Origin: an uncultured Polaribacter sp. | GTDB lineage: Bacteria > Bacteroidota > Bacteroidia > Flavobacteriales > Flavobacteriaceae | Length of the DNA: 64,000 nucleotides | NCBI GenBank assembly: GCA_947497755.1 | Contig: CANMHT010000011.1 | Coordinates: forward strand, 62,001-126,000 | Direction of reading: 5' to 3' | Part shown: in pieces, positions 25,162 to 35,647 of the stretch | Position numbering within the stretch: the first letter of the stretch is position 1 | How the letters are laid out: every line of letters begins with the position of its first letter | Translations under genes and position numbers: made by a program | Notes under the pieces: model-generated | Seen by the model: the letters and a program-made list of their open reading frames with translations, nothing else | Database searches by the model: none | Told to the model about the DNA's origin: nothing

Positions 25162-26925
25162 ATGTCAATAAATTTATTAGATACTATCTATAATCCAGAA
25201 GATTTAAGAAAATTAAATCCGTCTCAATTACCTAGGTTAGCTAAAAACTTACGTGAGTTTATTATTGATATTGTATCCACTAAAGAAGGTCATTTGGGTG
25301 CTAGTTTAGGTGTTGTTGAATTGACCATTGCTTTGCATTATATTTTTGATACACCAAAAGACTTACTAGTTTGGGATGTTGGCCATCAAGCATATGGTCA
25401 TAAAATTCTTACAGAACGTAAAAATATATTTGATACCAATAGACGCTTGAATGGAATCTCTGGTTTTCCTAAACGAAGTGAAAGTGAATACGATGCTTTT
25501 GGTGTAGGACATTCTTCTACATCAATATCTGCTGTACTTGGAATGGCAATTGCATCTAAATTAAAAGGAGATACCGAAAAACAACATATTGCAGTTATTG
25601 GAGATGCTTCTATTGCAAGCGGAATGGCATTTGAAGCTTTGAATCATGCAGGTGTAACCGATGCAAATATTCTTGTTATTTTAAATGACAATGCTATTGG
25701 AATAGATCCAGCCGTTGGTGCATTAAAAGAGTATTTAACCAAAGTTAAAAAAGACAAAAGGCTGGCGGTTCAAAACAATATTATCAAAGCTTTAAACTTT
25801 AATTATTCTGGACCAATAGATGGTCATAATTTTGATGATTTGTTTTCTGAATTAAACAGATTAAAAGATATAAAAGGACCTAAATTTCTACACATTGTAA
25901 CTACCAAAGGTAAAGGCTTGCAACAAGCAGAAGAAAATCAAGTAACTTATCACGCTCCTGGAAAGTTTGATAAAAAAACGGGAGAATTAATCCCTAAAGA
26001 GAAAAAAATAGAGCCTTTAAAATATCAAGATGTTTTTGGTAAAACCCTAGTAGAGTTAGCTTCTAAAAACAATCAAATTGTGGGAATAACACCTGCTATG
26101 TTAACAGGAAGTTCTTTAAAGTTTATGTTAGATAAATTCCCTGAAAGAACCTTTGATGTTGGTATTGCAGAACAACATGCGGTCACCTTAGCTGCCGGAA
26201 TGGCAACTCAAGGTTTGATTCCGTTTTGTAATATTTATTCTACTTTTTTACAACGCGCATATGACCAAGTAATACATGATGTTGCTTTACAAAATTTACC
26301 TGTAATCTTTTGTTTAGATAGAGCAGGATTAGTTGGAGAAGATGGAGCAACACATCATGGAGTATTTGATTTGGCTTATTTGAATTGTATTCCAAATATG
26401 ATTATTCATGCACCAAGAAATGAGGTAGAATTAAGAAACATTCTTTATACCGCTCAATTAGGTTTACAACAACCAATTGCAATAAGATACCCAAGAGGAA
26501 AAGGAGTAATAATTGATTGGCAACAACCTTTTGAGAAAGTATCAATTGGAGAAGCTATTTGTCTAAAAAAAGGAGAAAATATTGCTGTTTTATCAATAGG
26601 AAGTATTTCTAAAAATGTTTCGAAAGCCATAGAAAATGAAAAAGTATCTCATTATGATATGCGGTTTTTAAAACCTTTAGATGAAAACTTATTACATCGT
26701 GTTTTTAGTTCTTATCAAAAAATAATTACCGTAGAAGATGGTACTATTAACGGTGGTTTAGGTAGTTCTATTTTAGCATTTGCTGCCAAACATACTTATA
26801 CAAATACAATTTCTGTAATGGGAATTCCTGATGAATTTATTCACCAAGGAACCGTAGAAGAGCTTCAAACAATTAGCAATATCAATGCTGAAGCTATTCT
26901 TAAACAGATTAAGGAAATGCAATAA
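25162..26925 (+). CDS. dxs: 1-deoxy-D-xylulose-5-phosphate synthase
   Basis: A 587-residue thiamine-diphosphate enzyme that joins pyruvate and glyceraldehyde 3-phosphate, the first step of the MEP route to isoprenoids. The early active-site region is KEGHLGASLGVVELTIALH; the ThDP motif is IGDASIASGMAFEALNHAG; the second domain has DVGIAEQHAVTLAAGMA with the catalytic glutamate, and GEDGATHHGVFD. It is somewhat shorter than the E. coli enzyme (620). It stands alone between a leaderless-type promoter and a strong terminator. Confidence 0.96.
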   Translation: MSINLLDTIYNPEDLRKLNPSQLPRLAKNLREFIIDIVSTKEGHLGASLGVVELTIALHYIFDTPKDLLVWDVGHQAYGHKILTERKNIFDTNRRLNGISGFPKRSESEYDAFGVGHSSTSISAVLGMAIASKLKGDTEKQHIAVIGDASIASGMAFEALNHAGVTDANILVILNDNAIGIDPAVGALKEYLTKVKKDKRLAVQNNIIKALNFNYSGPIDGHNFDDLFSELNRLKDIKGPKFLHIVTTKGKGLQQAEENQVTYHAPGKFDKKTGELIPKEKKIEPLKYQDVFGKTLVELASKNNQIVGITPAMLTGSSLKFMLDKFPERTFDVGIAEQHAVTLAAGMATQGLIPFCNIYSTFLQRAYDQVIHDVALQNLPVIFCLDRAGLVGEDGATHHGVFDLAYLNCIPNMIIHAPRNEVELRNILYTAQLGLQQPIAIRYPRGKGVIIDWQQPFEKVSIGEAICLKKGENIAVLSIGSISKNVSKAIENEKVSHYDMRFLKPLDENLLHRVFSSYQKIITVEDGTINGGLGSSILAFAAKHTYTNTISVMGIPDEFIHQGTVEELQTISNINAEAILKQIKEMQ

Positions 26926-26955
26926 AAAAAGAGCTGTGAAATCACAGCTCTTTTA
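26924..26955. terminator. Bidirectional terminator after dxs
   Basis: Perfect nine-base stem GAGCTGTGA (26931-26939) / TCACAGCTC (26942-26950) with A tract before and T tract after, between the convergent dxs and T9SS protein genes. Confidence 0.92.
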
Positions 26956-26973
26956 ATTTTATTGTTTTAGTAA

Positions 26974-29724
26974 TTATTTAATAATCACTTTTCCTGTAGC
27001 TCTTTTATTATTCGAATCAATTAAGTTAACAATATACACTCCAGCATTTAAATTTACAGATACTGGTAGTTTCTCTTGTTGAGTAAAATCCAATTCTTTT
27101 GTAAATACTTGTTTTCCGTTTATATCAAACAAATGTAATTTAGCTTTTCCTAATGTATTTTTAGCAAATATTGTAAACTCTCCATTAGAAACCGTTGGAT
27201 ACATGGTGAATACTTTATTTCCTTTTGCTACATCACCTACAGATGCTACACCTGTAGAAAATTGTCCAGTAAACATTCCTCTTCCATAAGTTGTAGCCAT
27301 GACAGTATTATCAGCTGATCTCAAACTAAAAGAAGTTACTTTTACATTAGACATTCCATTTTGTGATTGTACCCATTTTGGTGAAGCATCTTTAAAATTA
27401 CTAGTTCTCCAAACTCCTAACTCTGTTCCTATAATAACTTCGTCATTATTTAGAGGATTCATCATTATTGCTTTTACAGGAATATCTGGGAAATCTCCTT
27501 CCTTATTAGCCCACGAAGTTCCTCCGTTTTCAGTATACCAAATACTTACAACTCCATAATTATGAAAAGTTACCATTATTTCATCCTCATTTGCTCCAAA
27601 AGCAATATCAGAAATACTTCCAGAAAAGCTTAAACCATCATCGATAGCGCTCCATGTAGGAGTATTTGTGTTAGCATTTAATATTTTTAATAGTCTTCCT
27701 CCAGTTGTCCCAACAAATAACTTAGTAGAACCTGTTGTAAAAGGAGACACTTTTAACACTGAAGCAGAAGAAGTTAACAAAGAGTTCCCTATTCTTTTTT
27801 TAATTAATGTTTCACCTGGCTTAATTCCTGAATATCTAACAATACTATCAAAAGTTCCATTTTTATGACTTGCATTAGAATAAAGTATATCTAAATTATC
27901 ATCTAAATCTCCAGGATTAATAAACATTCCTGTATCTGAGTCATTGTCTAAATCAACACCTGATCCATTAGAAGGTAAGTTCAGTCTTGCTTTAGTATTA
28001 TAAACATAAGATGCTATCATATATTCACCATCTTTATCTATAAAAGAATATGCACCGTCTCCACCATATACTCTAACTGTTGAGTTAACTCCAACACTTG
28101 CTCCATTGATAAGCTGGGTACCATTATCTTGCGCTCCAGAAATCAATAGTTTATCTGTTGTACTTTGTCCTATCTCTCCGTGATAAAATTGTGTTACATT
28201 ATAATCTTTATTTCTAGCTTCTATAGCCGTTCCTGTAGTTTCTGCTCCAGATAATGAACTAGCGTAATACACTCCACCATCATTACCTATAACTGCTTTA
28301 TCAGAATCAGTTGGATGAAAAGCCCATGAATGTTGGTCAGCATGTACCAATGGAACTGTCAAAAAAAGTAACGCATTATTATTTGACCATTTGGATATTT
28401 GTTTCCACGAACTACCACTATCTGTAGATCTAAACAAATCAATTCCTCCAACATAAATAATTTTGTCATCTGTAGGGTCTACTTCAAGCACTAAATCATA
28501 GAATGCTTGTCCTCTAGTAAAATCACTATTAGGAATGCCTGAATCAGCATCACTAGGAGTTGTTATATTTACTACAGAAGTAAAACCATCAGTAGTTACT
28601 TCCATTTTTGGAGCACTCGGAATATCACAAAGTACATAAATTTTATCTTTATCTGTTTTTGATATGGCTATTTCAGTCCTTCTACCATTAGCTATTGTAT
28701 GAGCTACAGAAAAACTAACTCCATTAGTAGATTTTAAAATTGTTCCTCCACCATAACCATAGATATTTCTTTCTGTTCCTATCCAAATTGTATTATCACT
28801 ACTTATTTCTATATCATTAGGTTCGTACTGAGAACTATAGGTAGAAGTTTCTCTTCCTGGAATAAGAGGTAAATTTACTTTATTCCAATTAGCTCCATCG
28901 TTTGTAGATTTATATAACCCAGTTTTTTTTGCTCCAGGAAACTGACTGTTACCTCCATGCGCCCCAGCTATTCCTAAAAATATTTCAGTTTTATTAGTTG
29001 TTGGATTATTCCAAGCTTTTATTTCATTAATATAAAATAGTCTTTCTTGAATATCTGAATTTAAATTGTCATTATACACATTTACCCAAGAAGTTCCTCC
29101 GTCAGTAGATTTCCAAACCCCATTACCTGTTCCTGTAGGATTTGCTTGAGATTCCCCTGTTCCAATATACATTATTTGAGAATTATTAGGGTCTACAGTC
29201 ATACAGTTTACAGATAAATTCTCATTTACCCCTACTCTTGTCCAAGATGAGCTTGCATTTGTAATATCATTATTTACCCATAATCCTCCTGTAGCTCCAC
29301 CTGCGAAAACCCTTTTATTAGTCGCATCATTTGGGTCAAATAATATTACTTTTGTTCTACCACCAACATTATTTGGACCTCTCTCTACCCATTTATTATC
29401 AGTTGCATCACCTGGCACTCTTTGTAATTTTCTTTGGTCATTTAGTTCTTTTTGTAATCTAAAAACATTCTCTGGATGTGTTCTCCCAGTTTGTGGATTT
29501 ATCTCTAGTAAATACTCTTGTTCAAAATACTTGTTTGGAGATATTCCTCTTGCTCTTCTTTCTTTTTTAGTTAAAAGTAACGTTTTGTTATAAGGGTGAT
29601 TTTTTAAGAATTCTGCATGTTTTTCTTGCAGTGTTTTCTCTTTTTTTGCATCATTGATTGAATACTTATAAATCAACCCAACAGCTATTGCTAAAGCAAC
29701 TGTAAATAGTATTTTTTTCTTCAT
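26974..29724 (-). CDS. T9SS-exported BNR/sortilin-repeat protein
   Basis: A 916-residue secreted protein. An N-terminal signal or membrane segment (MKKKILFTVALAIAVGLIYK) is followed by a charged stretch, then many BNR/VPS10-like repeats with the pattern S-T-D-G-G-x-S-W (for example KSTDGGTSWVNV, RSTDSGSSWKQI, YTENGGTSWANK), which build beta-propeller blades. The last 80 residues (from about 835) are a type A T9SS sorting domain: FTMYPTVSNGEFTI, LHLFDINGKQV, LNAGVYIVNL, ending GKVIIK. It should be exported by the type IX machinery and anchored or released at the surface. The ligand is unknown; related proteins include glycosidases and adhesins. Confidence 0.92.
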   Translation of the reverse strand: MKKKILFTVALAIAVGLIYKYSINDAKKEKTLQEKHAEFLKNHPYNKTLLLTKKERRARGISPNKYFEQEYLLEINPQTGRTHPENVFRLQKELNDQRKLQRVPGDATDNKWVERGPNNVGGRTKVILFDPNDATNKRVFAGGATGGLWVNNDITNASSSWTRVGVNENLSVNCMTVDPNNSQIMYIGTGESQANPTGTGNGVWKSTDGGTSWVNVYNDNLNSDIQERLFYINEIKAWNNPTTNKTEIFLGIAGAHGGNSQFPGAKKTGLYKSTNDGANWNKVNLPLIPGRETSTYSSQYEPNDIEISSDNTIWIGTERNIYGYGGGTILKSTNGVSFSVAHTIANGRRTEIAISKTDKDKIYVLCDIPSAPKMEVTTDGFTSVVNITTPSDADSGIPNSDFTRGQAFYDLVLEVDPTDDKIIYVGGIDLFRSTDSGSSWKQISKWSNNNALLFLTVPLVHADQHSWAFHPTDSDKAVIGNDGGVYYASSLSGAETTGTAIEARNKDYNVTQFYHGEIGQSTTDKLLISGAQDNGTQLINGASVGVNSTVRVYGGDGAYSFIDKDGEYMIASYVYNTKARLNLPSNGSGVDLDNDSDTGMFINPGDLDDNLDILYSNASHKNGTFDSIVRYSGIKPGETLIKKRIGNSLLTSSASVLKVSPFTTGSTKLFVGTTGGRLLKILNANTNTPTWSAIDDGLSFSGSISDIAFGANEDEIMVTFHNYGVVSIWYTENGGTSWANKEGDFPDIPVKAIMMNPLNNDEVIIGTELGVWRTSNFKDASPKWVQSQNGMSNVKVTSFSLRSADNTVMATTYGRGMFTGQFSTGVASVGDVAKGNKVFTMYPTVSNGEFTIFAKNTLGKAKLHLFDINGKQVFTKELDFTQQEKLPVSVNLNAGVYIVNLIDSNNKRATGKVIIK

Positions 29725-29756
29725 TGTTTACGTTTAAATAATTAAAAGGGCAACCC

Positions 29757-29764
29757 CAAAGTTA
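29757..29764 (-). promoter_or_regulatory. -7 box of T9SS protein gene
   Basis: TAACTTTG on the minus strand, 32 bases upstream of the ATG at 29724. Confidence 0.55.
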
Positions 29765-29775
29765 GCAAAAACCTT

Positions 29776-31113
29776 TTATATAAGGTTTCCATTTATTTTT
29801 TTATGCAATCTAATTGCATAACTATCAGACATTTTAGACACATAACTACACACCTGCATAATTCTCTCATATATACTATCAGAACTACTTTTATATTCGT
29901 TTGGTAGTAGATTTAATACTAGTTGATCATAGTTAGATGCTTCGTTATTAAATGTATTATTTAAAGCATTAACAAATACTTCTAATAAGTCTGCAATAAT
30001 CTTATAACCTGCAACTTCTTTTTCTATTACATCGTTGCTTTTATAGATCTTATCTAGACTGATTTTTATAATGTCGTTAATCTGTGCTTCATACTTACAT
30101 TTATCTAGCAAAGATTTGTCAAATTCTCCTCTTAAAATGGCATCTTCATTCTCTAAGAAAATTGTAACAGCCTCATTAATCAAAGTATTTATTGCCAAAG
30201 CTCTTAAATAACTAACTCTGTCTTTAGTATGTTCTAAAGAATGGTATTTTTTAGTATCAATACTATCTTTTACTAGTTTTATTAAATATTCTAAAGCAAA
30301 ATCCTCTTCAATCAACCCAAGATTGATTCCATCTTCAAAATCAATAATTGTATAACAAATATCGTCTGCAGCTTCTACTAAGTATGCCAAAGGATGACGG
30401 TAATAAGAAATATTTGAATCTGATTTAGCCTTTAAGCCTAAGTCATTTACTAAATCTAAAAAGGCTTCTTTTTCTGATTGAAAAAAACCATATTTTTTGT
30501 CTACAATATGTTTTGTTGGTTTTTTAGGTAACGATTCTTTCGGATATTTTAAAAACGCACCTAAAGTTGCATAAGACAATCGCAAGCCCCCAGAAATTCC
30601 TTCTCTATTTTCGGTTAAAATTTTAAATCCATTTGCATTTCCTTCGAAATCTATTAAATCTTGATATTCTTTGGTTGTTAATTGCTCTTTAAATTTGAGT
30701 CCGTTACCCGTTTTAAAATACTCTCCAATAGCTTTTTCTCCTGAATGACCAAAGGGTGGGTTCCCAATATCATGTGTAACTGAAGCAGCAGCTACAATTG
30801 CTCCAAAATCATTAAATGTGTATCCTAAATCTACCAAGTGAGGATGACGATTTAGTAATTCTTTTCCTACACGTCTTCCAATACTTCTCCCAACAACAGA
30901 TACTTCTAAACTGTGTGTTAAACGCGTATGAACAAAGTCGGTTTCTGACAATGGAATTACTTGTGTTTTATCTTGTAAACTTCTAAACGCCGACGAAAAA
31001 ATGATTCTATCAAAATCTACTTCAAAACCCAAACGAGTTTCGTCTTGTTCTGCTCTGTGTCTTTTTTTGGTATCTCCAAATCGTTTTAACGATAGTAATT
31101 GTTCCCAGTTCAT
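29776..31113 (-). CDS. dgt: Deoxyguanosinetriphosphate triphosphohydrolase
   Basis: A 445-residue HD-domain dNTPase that splits dGTP (and often other dNTPs) to the nucleoside and triphosphate. The HD metal site is seen in TRLTHSLEVS and THDIGNPPFGHSGE, followed by the C-terminal helical domain. The N-terminus RHRAEQDETRLGFEVDFDRI with a SSAFRRL-like segment (SSAFRSLQDKTQV) is typical. It overlaps the upstream thioredoxin-like gene by four bases (ATGA), so the two form an operon. It lies close to the ribonucleotide reductase genes, which act on the same dNTP pool. Confidence 0.92.
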   Translation of the reverse strand: MNWEQLLSLKRFGDTKKRHRAEQDETRLGFEVDFDRIIFSSAFRSLQDKTQVIPLSETDFVHTRLTHSLEVSVVGRSIGRRVGKELLNRHPHLVDLGYTFNDFGAIVAAASVTHDIGNPPFGHSGEKAIGEYFKTGNGLKFKEQLTTKEYQDLIDFEGNANGFKILTENREGISGGLRLSYATLGAFLKYPKESLPKKPTKHIVDKKYGFFQSEKEAFLDLVNDLGLKAKSDSNISYYRHPLAYLVEAADDICYTIIDFEDGINLGLIEEDFALEYLIKLVKDSIDTKKYHSLEHTKDRVSYLRALAINTLINEAVTIFLENEDAILRGEFDKSLLDKCKYEAQINDIIKISLDKIYKSNDVIEKEVAGYKIIADLLEVFVNALNNTFNNEASNYDQLVLNLLPNEYKSSSDSIYERIMQVCSYVSKMSDSYAIRLHKKINGNLI

Positions 31114-31622
31114 TTATTCTTCTTTATATGTTCTAAAACCTTTGATAATTGATTTTCTTCAAATTCTATGTTTCCTTTTCCATCAATTAAATAATACCTC
31201 GGAAAAAAAGAAATCTTTAAATCTTTCTTAAGGTTTGGTTTTTCTTTGAATTGATTATAATTTTTCCAAAAATACTTATGTTCTTTTAAATATGCCCTCC
31301 ATTTAGTTGTATTTCTATCTATCGAAAAACCTATTAATTCGATATTATTTTTACGAAAATCTGTTATTTTCTTAGCCAACTTTTTATGATCTTTTATACA
31401 AGGTGCACATTCTAAGTACCAAAAATCCAGCAGGTATTTTTTTCCTTTTTCCAACACCAACTTTTCTGAGGTTTTTGTTGTTGTTTTAAATGTATATGGA
31501 GAAAAGTCAATCTTCTTTTGAATCGATAATTTTGTTTTTTGCTTCGCATTTTTTTGAGAAGAACCCTCTTTACAGCCAAACAAAACGGCAAAAAGTAAGA
31601 ATCCTATTTTTATTTTTTTCAT
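31110..31622 (-). CDS. Thioredoxin-like (TlpA/AhpC-TSA) lipoprotein
   Basis: A 170-residue lipoprotein (lipobox LFGC, about C17) with a thioredoxin-fold domain. The active site is WYLECAPCIKDHKKL, a C-x-x-C pair where the second position is normally W-C-P-P-C or similar. It should act in the envelope in thiol-disulphide exchange. The frame is open five codons further up, but ATG 31622 lies just after the nrdA terminator hairpin and is preferred. It overlaps dgt by four bases. Confidence 0.85.
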   Translation of the reverse strand: MKKIKIGFLLFAVLFGCKEGSSQKNAKQKTKLSIQKKIDFSPYTFKTTTKTSEKLVLEKGKKYLLDFWYLECAPCIKDHKKLAKKITDFRKNNIELIGFSIDRNTTKWRAYLKEHKYFWKNYNQFKEKPNLKKDLKISFFPRYYLIDGKGNIEFEENQLSKVLEHIKKNK

Positions 31623-31635
31623 TTTTCTAAAATAC

Positions 31636-31667
31636 AAAAAAGAGAAGCGATTTTGCCTCTCTTTTTT
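31636..31667 (-). terminator. Terminator of nrdA
   Basis: Thirteen-base stem (31636-31648 with 31655-31667) with one mismatch and loop GATTTT. On the minus strand it follows nrdA and ends in T residues. Confidence 0.85.
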
Positions 31668-31711
31668 CCTTTTAATTTAATTAATGTCTGGTTAGACAAA
31701 TGTAGATTTGA

Positions 31712-34096
31712 TTAAGATCCACACATTAAGCAATCATCTGGTCCTGCATCTCTAGATGCATCTACCATTGCTTTAAACTCTTCTGGAGACATTGGTTTGT
31801 CGTCTTCTTTTTTCTCTTTTGATAAGGTAAACTGAATTGCGTTTACTGCAGATTTTGTTCTTAAGTAATACATTCCTGTTTTTAATCCAGATTTCCATCC
31901 GTAGAAATGCATCGAAGTTAATTTTCCAAAATCTGGATCTTGCATAAATAAGTTTAACGATTGAGATTGATCAATAAAATATCCTCTATGGCGTGCCATA
32001 TCAATAATATCTTTCATACTCATTTCCCAAACGGTCTTATACAATTCTTTTAAGTTTGCTGGAATCTCATCAATATGTTGAATAGAACCATTAGCTCTCA
32101 TAATATCTTCTTTCATATCATTATTCCATAACCCTAACTCTACCAAGTCTTCTAATAAATGTTTATTCACTACAATAAACTCACCAGATAAAACTCTACG
32201 TGTATAAATATTAGAAGTATATGGTTCAAAAGCTTCGTTATTTCCTAAAATTTGAGAGGTAGAAGCTGTTGGCATTGGCGCAACTAATAAAGAGTTTCTT
32301 ACTCCGTGTTTTATTACATTCTTACGCAATTTAGCCCAATCCCAATTACCACTTAATTCATCATCTTTAATTCCCCACATATTAAACTGGAATTCTCCTT
32401 CTGACATTGGAGAACCTTTAAATGTAGAATAAGCTCCTTTTGCTTTGGCAATTTCCATAGAAGAAGTAACCGCAGCAAAATACATCGTTTCAAAAATATC
32501 TTGGTTTAATTTCTTTGCCTCTTCTGACGTAAATGGCAAACGTAATCCAATAAAAGTATCTGCCAATCCTTGAATTCCTAAACCAACAGGTCTATGACGG
32601 AAGTTAGAATTTTCTGCCTCTTTTACAGGATAGTAATTCATATCTATTACTGTATCTAAATTACGAGTTACCTTTTTGGTTACATCAAATAATTTTTTGT
32701 GATTAAAGAATTTCTCTCCATTTTCTTTTTCTGTAATAAACATCGGTAATGCAATAGAAGCTAAGTTACATACAGCTACTTCATCTTGCGCTGTATATTC
32801 CATAATTTCTGTACATAAATTAGAAGAGCGAATAGTTCCTAATTTTTTGTGGTTTGTTTTACGGTTTACAGCATCTTTATATAACATGTAAGGAGTACCA
32901 GTCTCAATTTGAGATTCTAAGATTTTCTCCCAAAGTTCACGTGCTTTGATTGTTTTTCTTCCTTTTCCTACTTTTTCGTATCCTTCGTATAGTTTTTCGA
33001 ACTCATCTCCATAAGTATCAAATAAATGCGGACACTCATTTGGACACATTAAAGTCCATTCTCCATCTTCTTGTACACGTTTCATGAATAAATCTGGAAT
33101 CCACATTGCATAAAACAAGTCTCTTGCACGCATTTCTTCTTTTCCGTGATTCTTTTTCAAGTCTAAGAAATCGAAAATATCAGCATGCCAAGGTTCTAAA
33201 TACATGGCAAAAGAACCTTTACGTTTTCCTCCACCTTGGTCTACATAACGAGCAGTATCATTAAAAACTTTTAACATTGGTACAATTCCGTTAGATGTAC
33301 CATTTGTTCCTCTAATATAAGAACCTGTTGCTCTTACATTGTGTAAAGACAATCCAATACCTCCAGCAGACTGAGAGATTTTAGCTGTTTGTTTTAATGT
33401 ATCATAAATTCCATCAATACTATCATCTTGCATTTGTAATAAGAAACAAGAAGACATTTGAGGTTTTGGTGTACCTGCATTAAATAAGGTTGGAGTAGCA
33501 TGTGTAAAATATTTTTTACTCATTAATTCGTATGTAGCAATTGCTTCATCAATATCTTCTTTATGGATACCGATAGAAACACGCATTAACATATGCTGTG
33601 GACGCTCTGCTATGTTTCCGTTTAATTTTAATAAGTAGGAACGTTCTAAAGTTTTAAAACCAAAATAATCGTAGTTAAAATCTCTATTATAAATAATAGT
33701 GGAATCTAATTTTTCTGCATTCTCTTGAATAATCTTGTAAACATCATCTGCTAATAGTGGTGCTTTTTTATCTGTACGTGGATTCACATATTGATACAAA
33801 TCTGTCATTGTTTCTGAGAATGACTTTTTAGTATTTTTATGTAAGTTAGATACGGCAATTCTTGCTGCTAATTTTGCATAGTCTGGATGCGCTGTAGTCA
33901 TTGTTGCTGCAGTTTCTGCTGCTAAGTTGTCTAATTCTGATGTACTAACACCGTCATATAAACCTTCAATAACTCTCATGGCTACTTTTACAGGATCTAC
34001 AATCTTGTTTAAACCATAACACATTTTTTTTACTCTAGCCGTAATCTTGTCAAACATTACTGGCTCTTTCTTGCCGTCTCTTTTTACTACATACAT
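31712..34096 (-). CDS. nrdA: Class Ia ribonucleotide reductase, large subunit
   Basis: A 794-residue alpha subunit that reduces ribonucleoside diphosphates to deoxy forms. Residues 1-90 are an ATP-cone ([20 protein letters not shown]) for allosteric control. The barrel has [19 protein letters not shown] with the active-site cysteine and NLCTEIMEY plus [19 protein letters not shown] with the glycyl-like loop signature. The C-terminal redox pair is C-L-M-C (DDCLMCGS). nrdB lies 224 bases upstream in the same direction, an inverted order compared with E. coli nrdAB. Confidence 0.96.
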   Translation of the reverse strand: MYVVKRDGKKEPVMFDKITARVKKMCYGLNKIVDPVKVAMRVIEGLYDGVSTSELDNLAAETAATMTTAHPDYAKLAARIAVSNLHKNTKKSFSETMTDLYQYVNPRTDKKAPLLADDVYKIIQENAEKLDSTIIYNRDFNYDYFGFKTLERSYLLKLNGNIAERPQHMLMRVSIGIHKEDIDEAIATYELMSKKYFTHATPTLFNAGTPKPQMSSCFLLQMQDDSIDGIYDTLKQTAKISQSAGGIGLSLHNVRATGSYIRGTNGTSNGIVPMLKVFNDTARYVDQGGGKRKGSFAMYLEPWHADIFDFLDLKKNHGKEEMRARDLFYAMWIPDLFMKRVQEDGEWTLMCPNECPHLFDTYGDEFEKLYEGYEKVGKGRKTIKARELWEKILESQIETGTPYMLYKDAVNRKTNHKKLGTIRSSNLCTEIMEYTAQDEVAVCNLASIALPMFITEKENGEKFFNHKKLFDVTKKVTRNLDTVIDMNYYPVKEAENSNFRHRPVGLGIQGLADTFIGLRLPFTSEEAKKLNQDIFETMYFAAVTSSMEIAKAKGAYSTFKGSPMSEGEFQFNMWGIKDDELSGNWDWAKLRKNVIKHGVRNSLLVAPMPTASTSQILGNNEAFEPYTSNIYTRRVLSGEFIVVNKHLLEDLVELGLWNNDMKEDIMRANGSIQHIDEIPANLKELYKTVWEMSMKDIIDMARHRGYFIDQSQSLNLFMQDPDFGKLTSMHFYGWKSGLKTGMYYLRTKSAVNAIQFTLSKEKKEDDKPMSPEEFKAMVDASRDAGPDDCLMCGS

Positions 34097-34320
34097 AATT
34101 ATATACGATTTTATTTGGTTGTTATATACGCCAAAACATCCACTTTTTGGCTACTCTCTTAATGTTACAATATCGTTTTACCGATATTTTTTTTGTGTTG
34201 TTGATTCTTAGTTGGTGACTAAGTATAAAATACCATTGGATTTATTCCTAGGTTTTTTAGGGGTCAAAAAATTCTTTTTGATGCGCGAAACATCAGGATA
34301 TTTAACTGTTTTGTTACTGA
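34097..34320 (-). promoter_or_regulatory. Structured nrdB-nrdA intergenic region
   Basis: Two copies of TTATATACG (34099-34107 and 34122-34130; CGTATATAA on the coding strand) lie just upstream of nrdA. Further up are a hairpin AATATCG/CGATATT (34169-34188) followed by T residues on the plus strand, CTTAGT/ACTAAG (34207-34223) and CCTA/TAGG. No match to the NrdR box consensus or a known riboswitch was recognised. Separate control of nrdA is likely. Confidence 0.45.
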
Positions 34321-35292
34321 TTAAAAATCGGCGTCAAAACTAATACTTCCTGTACCTCCAGATTTTACTCCGGCTTTTTGATATTCTGAAACTCTTTTTT
34401 CGAAGAAGTTGGTTTTCCCTTCTAAAGAAATCATTTCCATAAAGTCAAATGGATTGGTTGCATCGTATACTTTATCACACCCAAACTCTAATAAAAGTCT
34501 GTCTGTAACAAATTCTAAATATTGTGTCATTAATTTAGCGTTCATTCCAATTAAACTTACTGGTAATGATTCTGTAATAAACTCACGTTCAATATCTAAT
34601 GCATCTACAATAATTTCTTTTATTCTTTCTTTTGGTACTTTGTTTACAATGTGTTTGTTGTGTAAGTGTACAGCAAAATCACAGTGCATTCCTTCATCTC
34701 TAGAAATTAACTCGTTAGAGAATGTTAATCCAGGTAATAAACCTCTTTTCTTTAACCAAAAGATAGAACAGAAAGCTCCAGAGAAGAAAATTCCTTCTAC
34801 AGCAGCAAAAGCAATTAAACGCTCAGCAAAAGAATCTGACTCAATCCATTTTAAAGCCCATTCTGCTTTCTTTTTAATTGCAGGAAAAACCTCAATTGCT
34901 CTAAACAACCTATCTTTTTCTACTTCATCTTTAACATAAGTATCTATTAATAATGAATACGTTTCTGAATGAATATTCTCCATCATTATTTGGAATCCGT
35001 AGAAAAATTTTGCTTCTGAATATTGTACTTCATTTACAAAGTTCTCAGCAAGATTTTCATTTACAATTCCGTCTGAAGCAGCAAAGAATGCTAAAATATG
35101 TTTGATAAAATAACGTTCATCATCGGTTAATTTATCGTTCCAATCTGTTAAATCTGAATGCAAATCGATTTCTTCAGCTGTCCAAAAACAAGCTTGTTGT
35201 TTTTTATACCAATCCCATAAGTCATCATGTTGAATTGGAAAGATTACAAATCGATTATCGTTAGGCTGTAAAATTGGTTCTATAGCAGACAT
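34321..35292 (-). CDS. nrdB: Class Ia ribonucleotide reductase, small subunit
   Basis: A 323-residue ferritin-like beta subunit that houses the di-iron centre and tyrosyl radical. The segment [14 protein letters not shown] gives the iron ligands E105 and H108 and the radical tyrosine Y112 (E-x2-H-x3-Y as in E. coli Y122). A further ligand region is [20 protein letters not shown]. The presence of the tyrosine argues for class Ia or Ib, not Ic; the ATP-cone partner nrdA makes it Ia. It has its own 355-base upstream region with a DnaA-box match. Confidence 0.96.
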   Translation of the reverse strand: MSAIEPILQPNDNRFVIFPIQHDDLWDWYKKQQACFWTAEEIDLHSDLTDWNDKLTDDERYFIKHILAFFAASDGIVNENLAENFVNEVQYSEAKFFYGFQIMMENIHSETYSLLIDTYVKDEVEKDRLFRAIEVFPAIKKKAEWALKWIESDSFAERLIAFAAVEGIFFSGAFCSIFWLKKRGLLPGLTFSNELISRDEGMHCDFAVHLHNKHIVNKVPKERIKEIIVDALDIEREFITESLPVSLIGMNAKLMTQYLEFVTDRLLLEFGCDKVYDATNPFDFMEMISLEGKTNFFEKRVSEYQKAGVKSGGTGSISFDADF

Positions 35293-35389
35293 TCTTTAAA
35301 TGAAAAATTAGTTGTTTGTAATTGTGTTGTGTTGTCGAAAAAAGACGTTAACAAAGATCAGAATTTTTGTCTTAAAAATGAAGTCATAC

Positions 35390-35398
35390 TTATCCACA
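35390..35398 (+). promoter_or_regulatory. DnaA-box match upstream of nrdB
   Basis: TTATCCACA is identical to the E. coli DnaA consensus. It lies 98 bases upstream of the nrdB ATG. DnaA controls nrdAB in E. coli, so the site may link nucleotide supply to replication; a single box does not make an origin. Confidence 0.5.
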
Positions 35399-35595
35399 AA
35401 AGTTCAAAGTTTTTAACAAAACGTTCACATTTTTATATTCTTTACCCAAAAATCAAATTCACACAAAACATTGATTGACAGTATTTTATATTCTTTATTT
35501 TTTTACAACCCCTTGATTTTATTGGGTTTGTCAAACAAGTCTTATTTTGTTTTTAAAAATTCTAATTTAAAAAAGTTCTCTTGACTTTATTCCAC

Positions 35596-35628
35596 AAAAA
35601 AGGCTTCAACATGTTGAAGCCTTTTTTT
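35596..35628 (-). terminator. Terminator of lipoprotein gene
   Basis: Perfect stem GGCTTCAAC (35602-35610) / GTTGAAGCC (35613-35621) flanked by A and T tracts. On the minus strand it follows the lipoprotein gene at 35648. Confidence 0.9.
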
Positions 35629-35647
35629 AAATATTTTATGTGTTTTA

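Larger units (their letters stand above)
35293..35647. promoter_or_regulatory. 355-bp upstream region of nrdB
   Basis: AT-rich spacer with an exact DnaA box TTATCCACA (35390-35398), a looser TTATTCCACA (about 35587-35596), a small palindrome GTTTGTCAAAC (35526-35536) and, at its right end, the terminator of the neighbouring lipoprotein gene. No clean TAnnTTTG promoter was found for nrdB; GATCTTTG near 35355 is the nearest. No ORF of note. Confidence 0.5.

Noticed and set aside
34409..34939. 176-codon open frame opposite nrdB
   Set aside because: It is antisense to a well-supported gene and its composition (serine and lysine rich, no motif) is that of a shadow frame.
35390..35398. Replication origin near nrdB
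   Set aside because: Only one exact DnaA box, no dnaA, dnaN or gyrB nearby and no cluster of boxes; kept only as a possible regulatory site.
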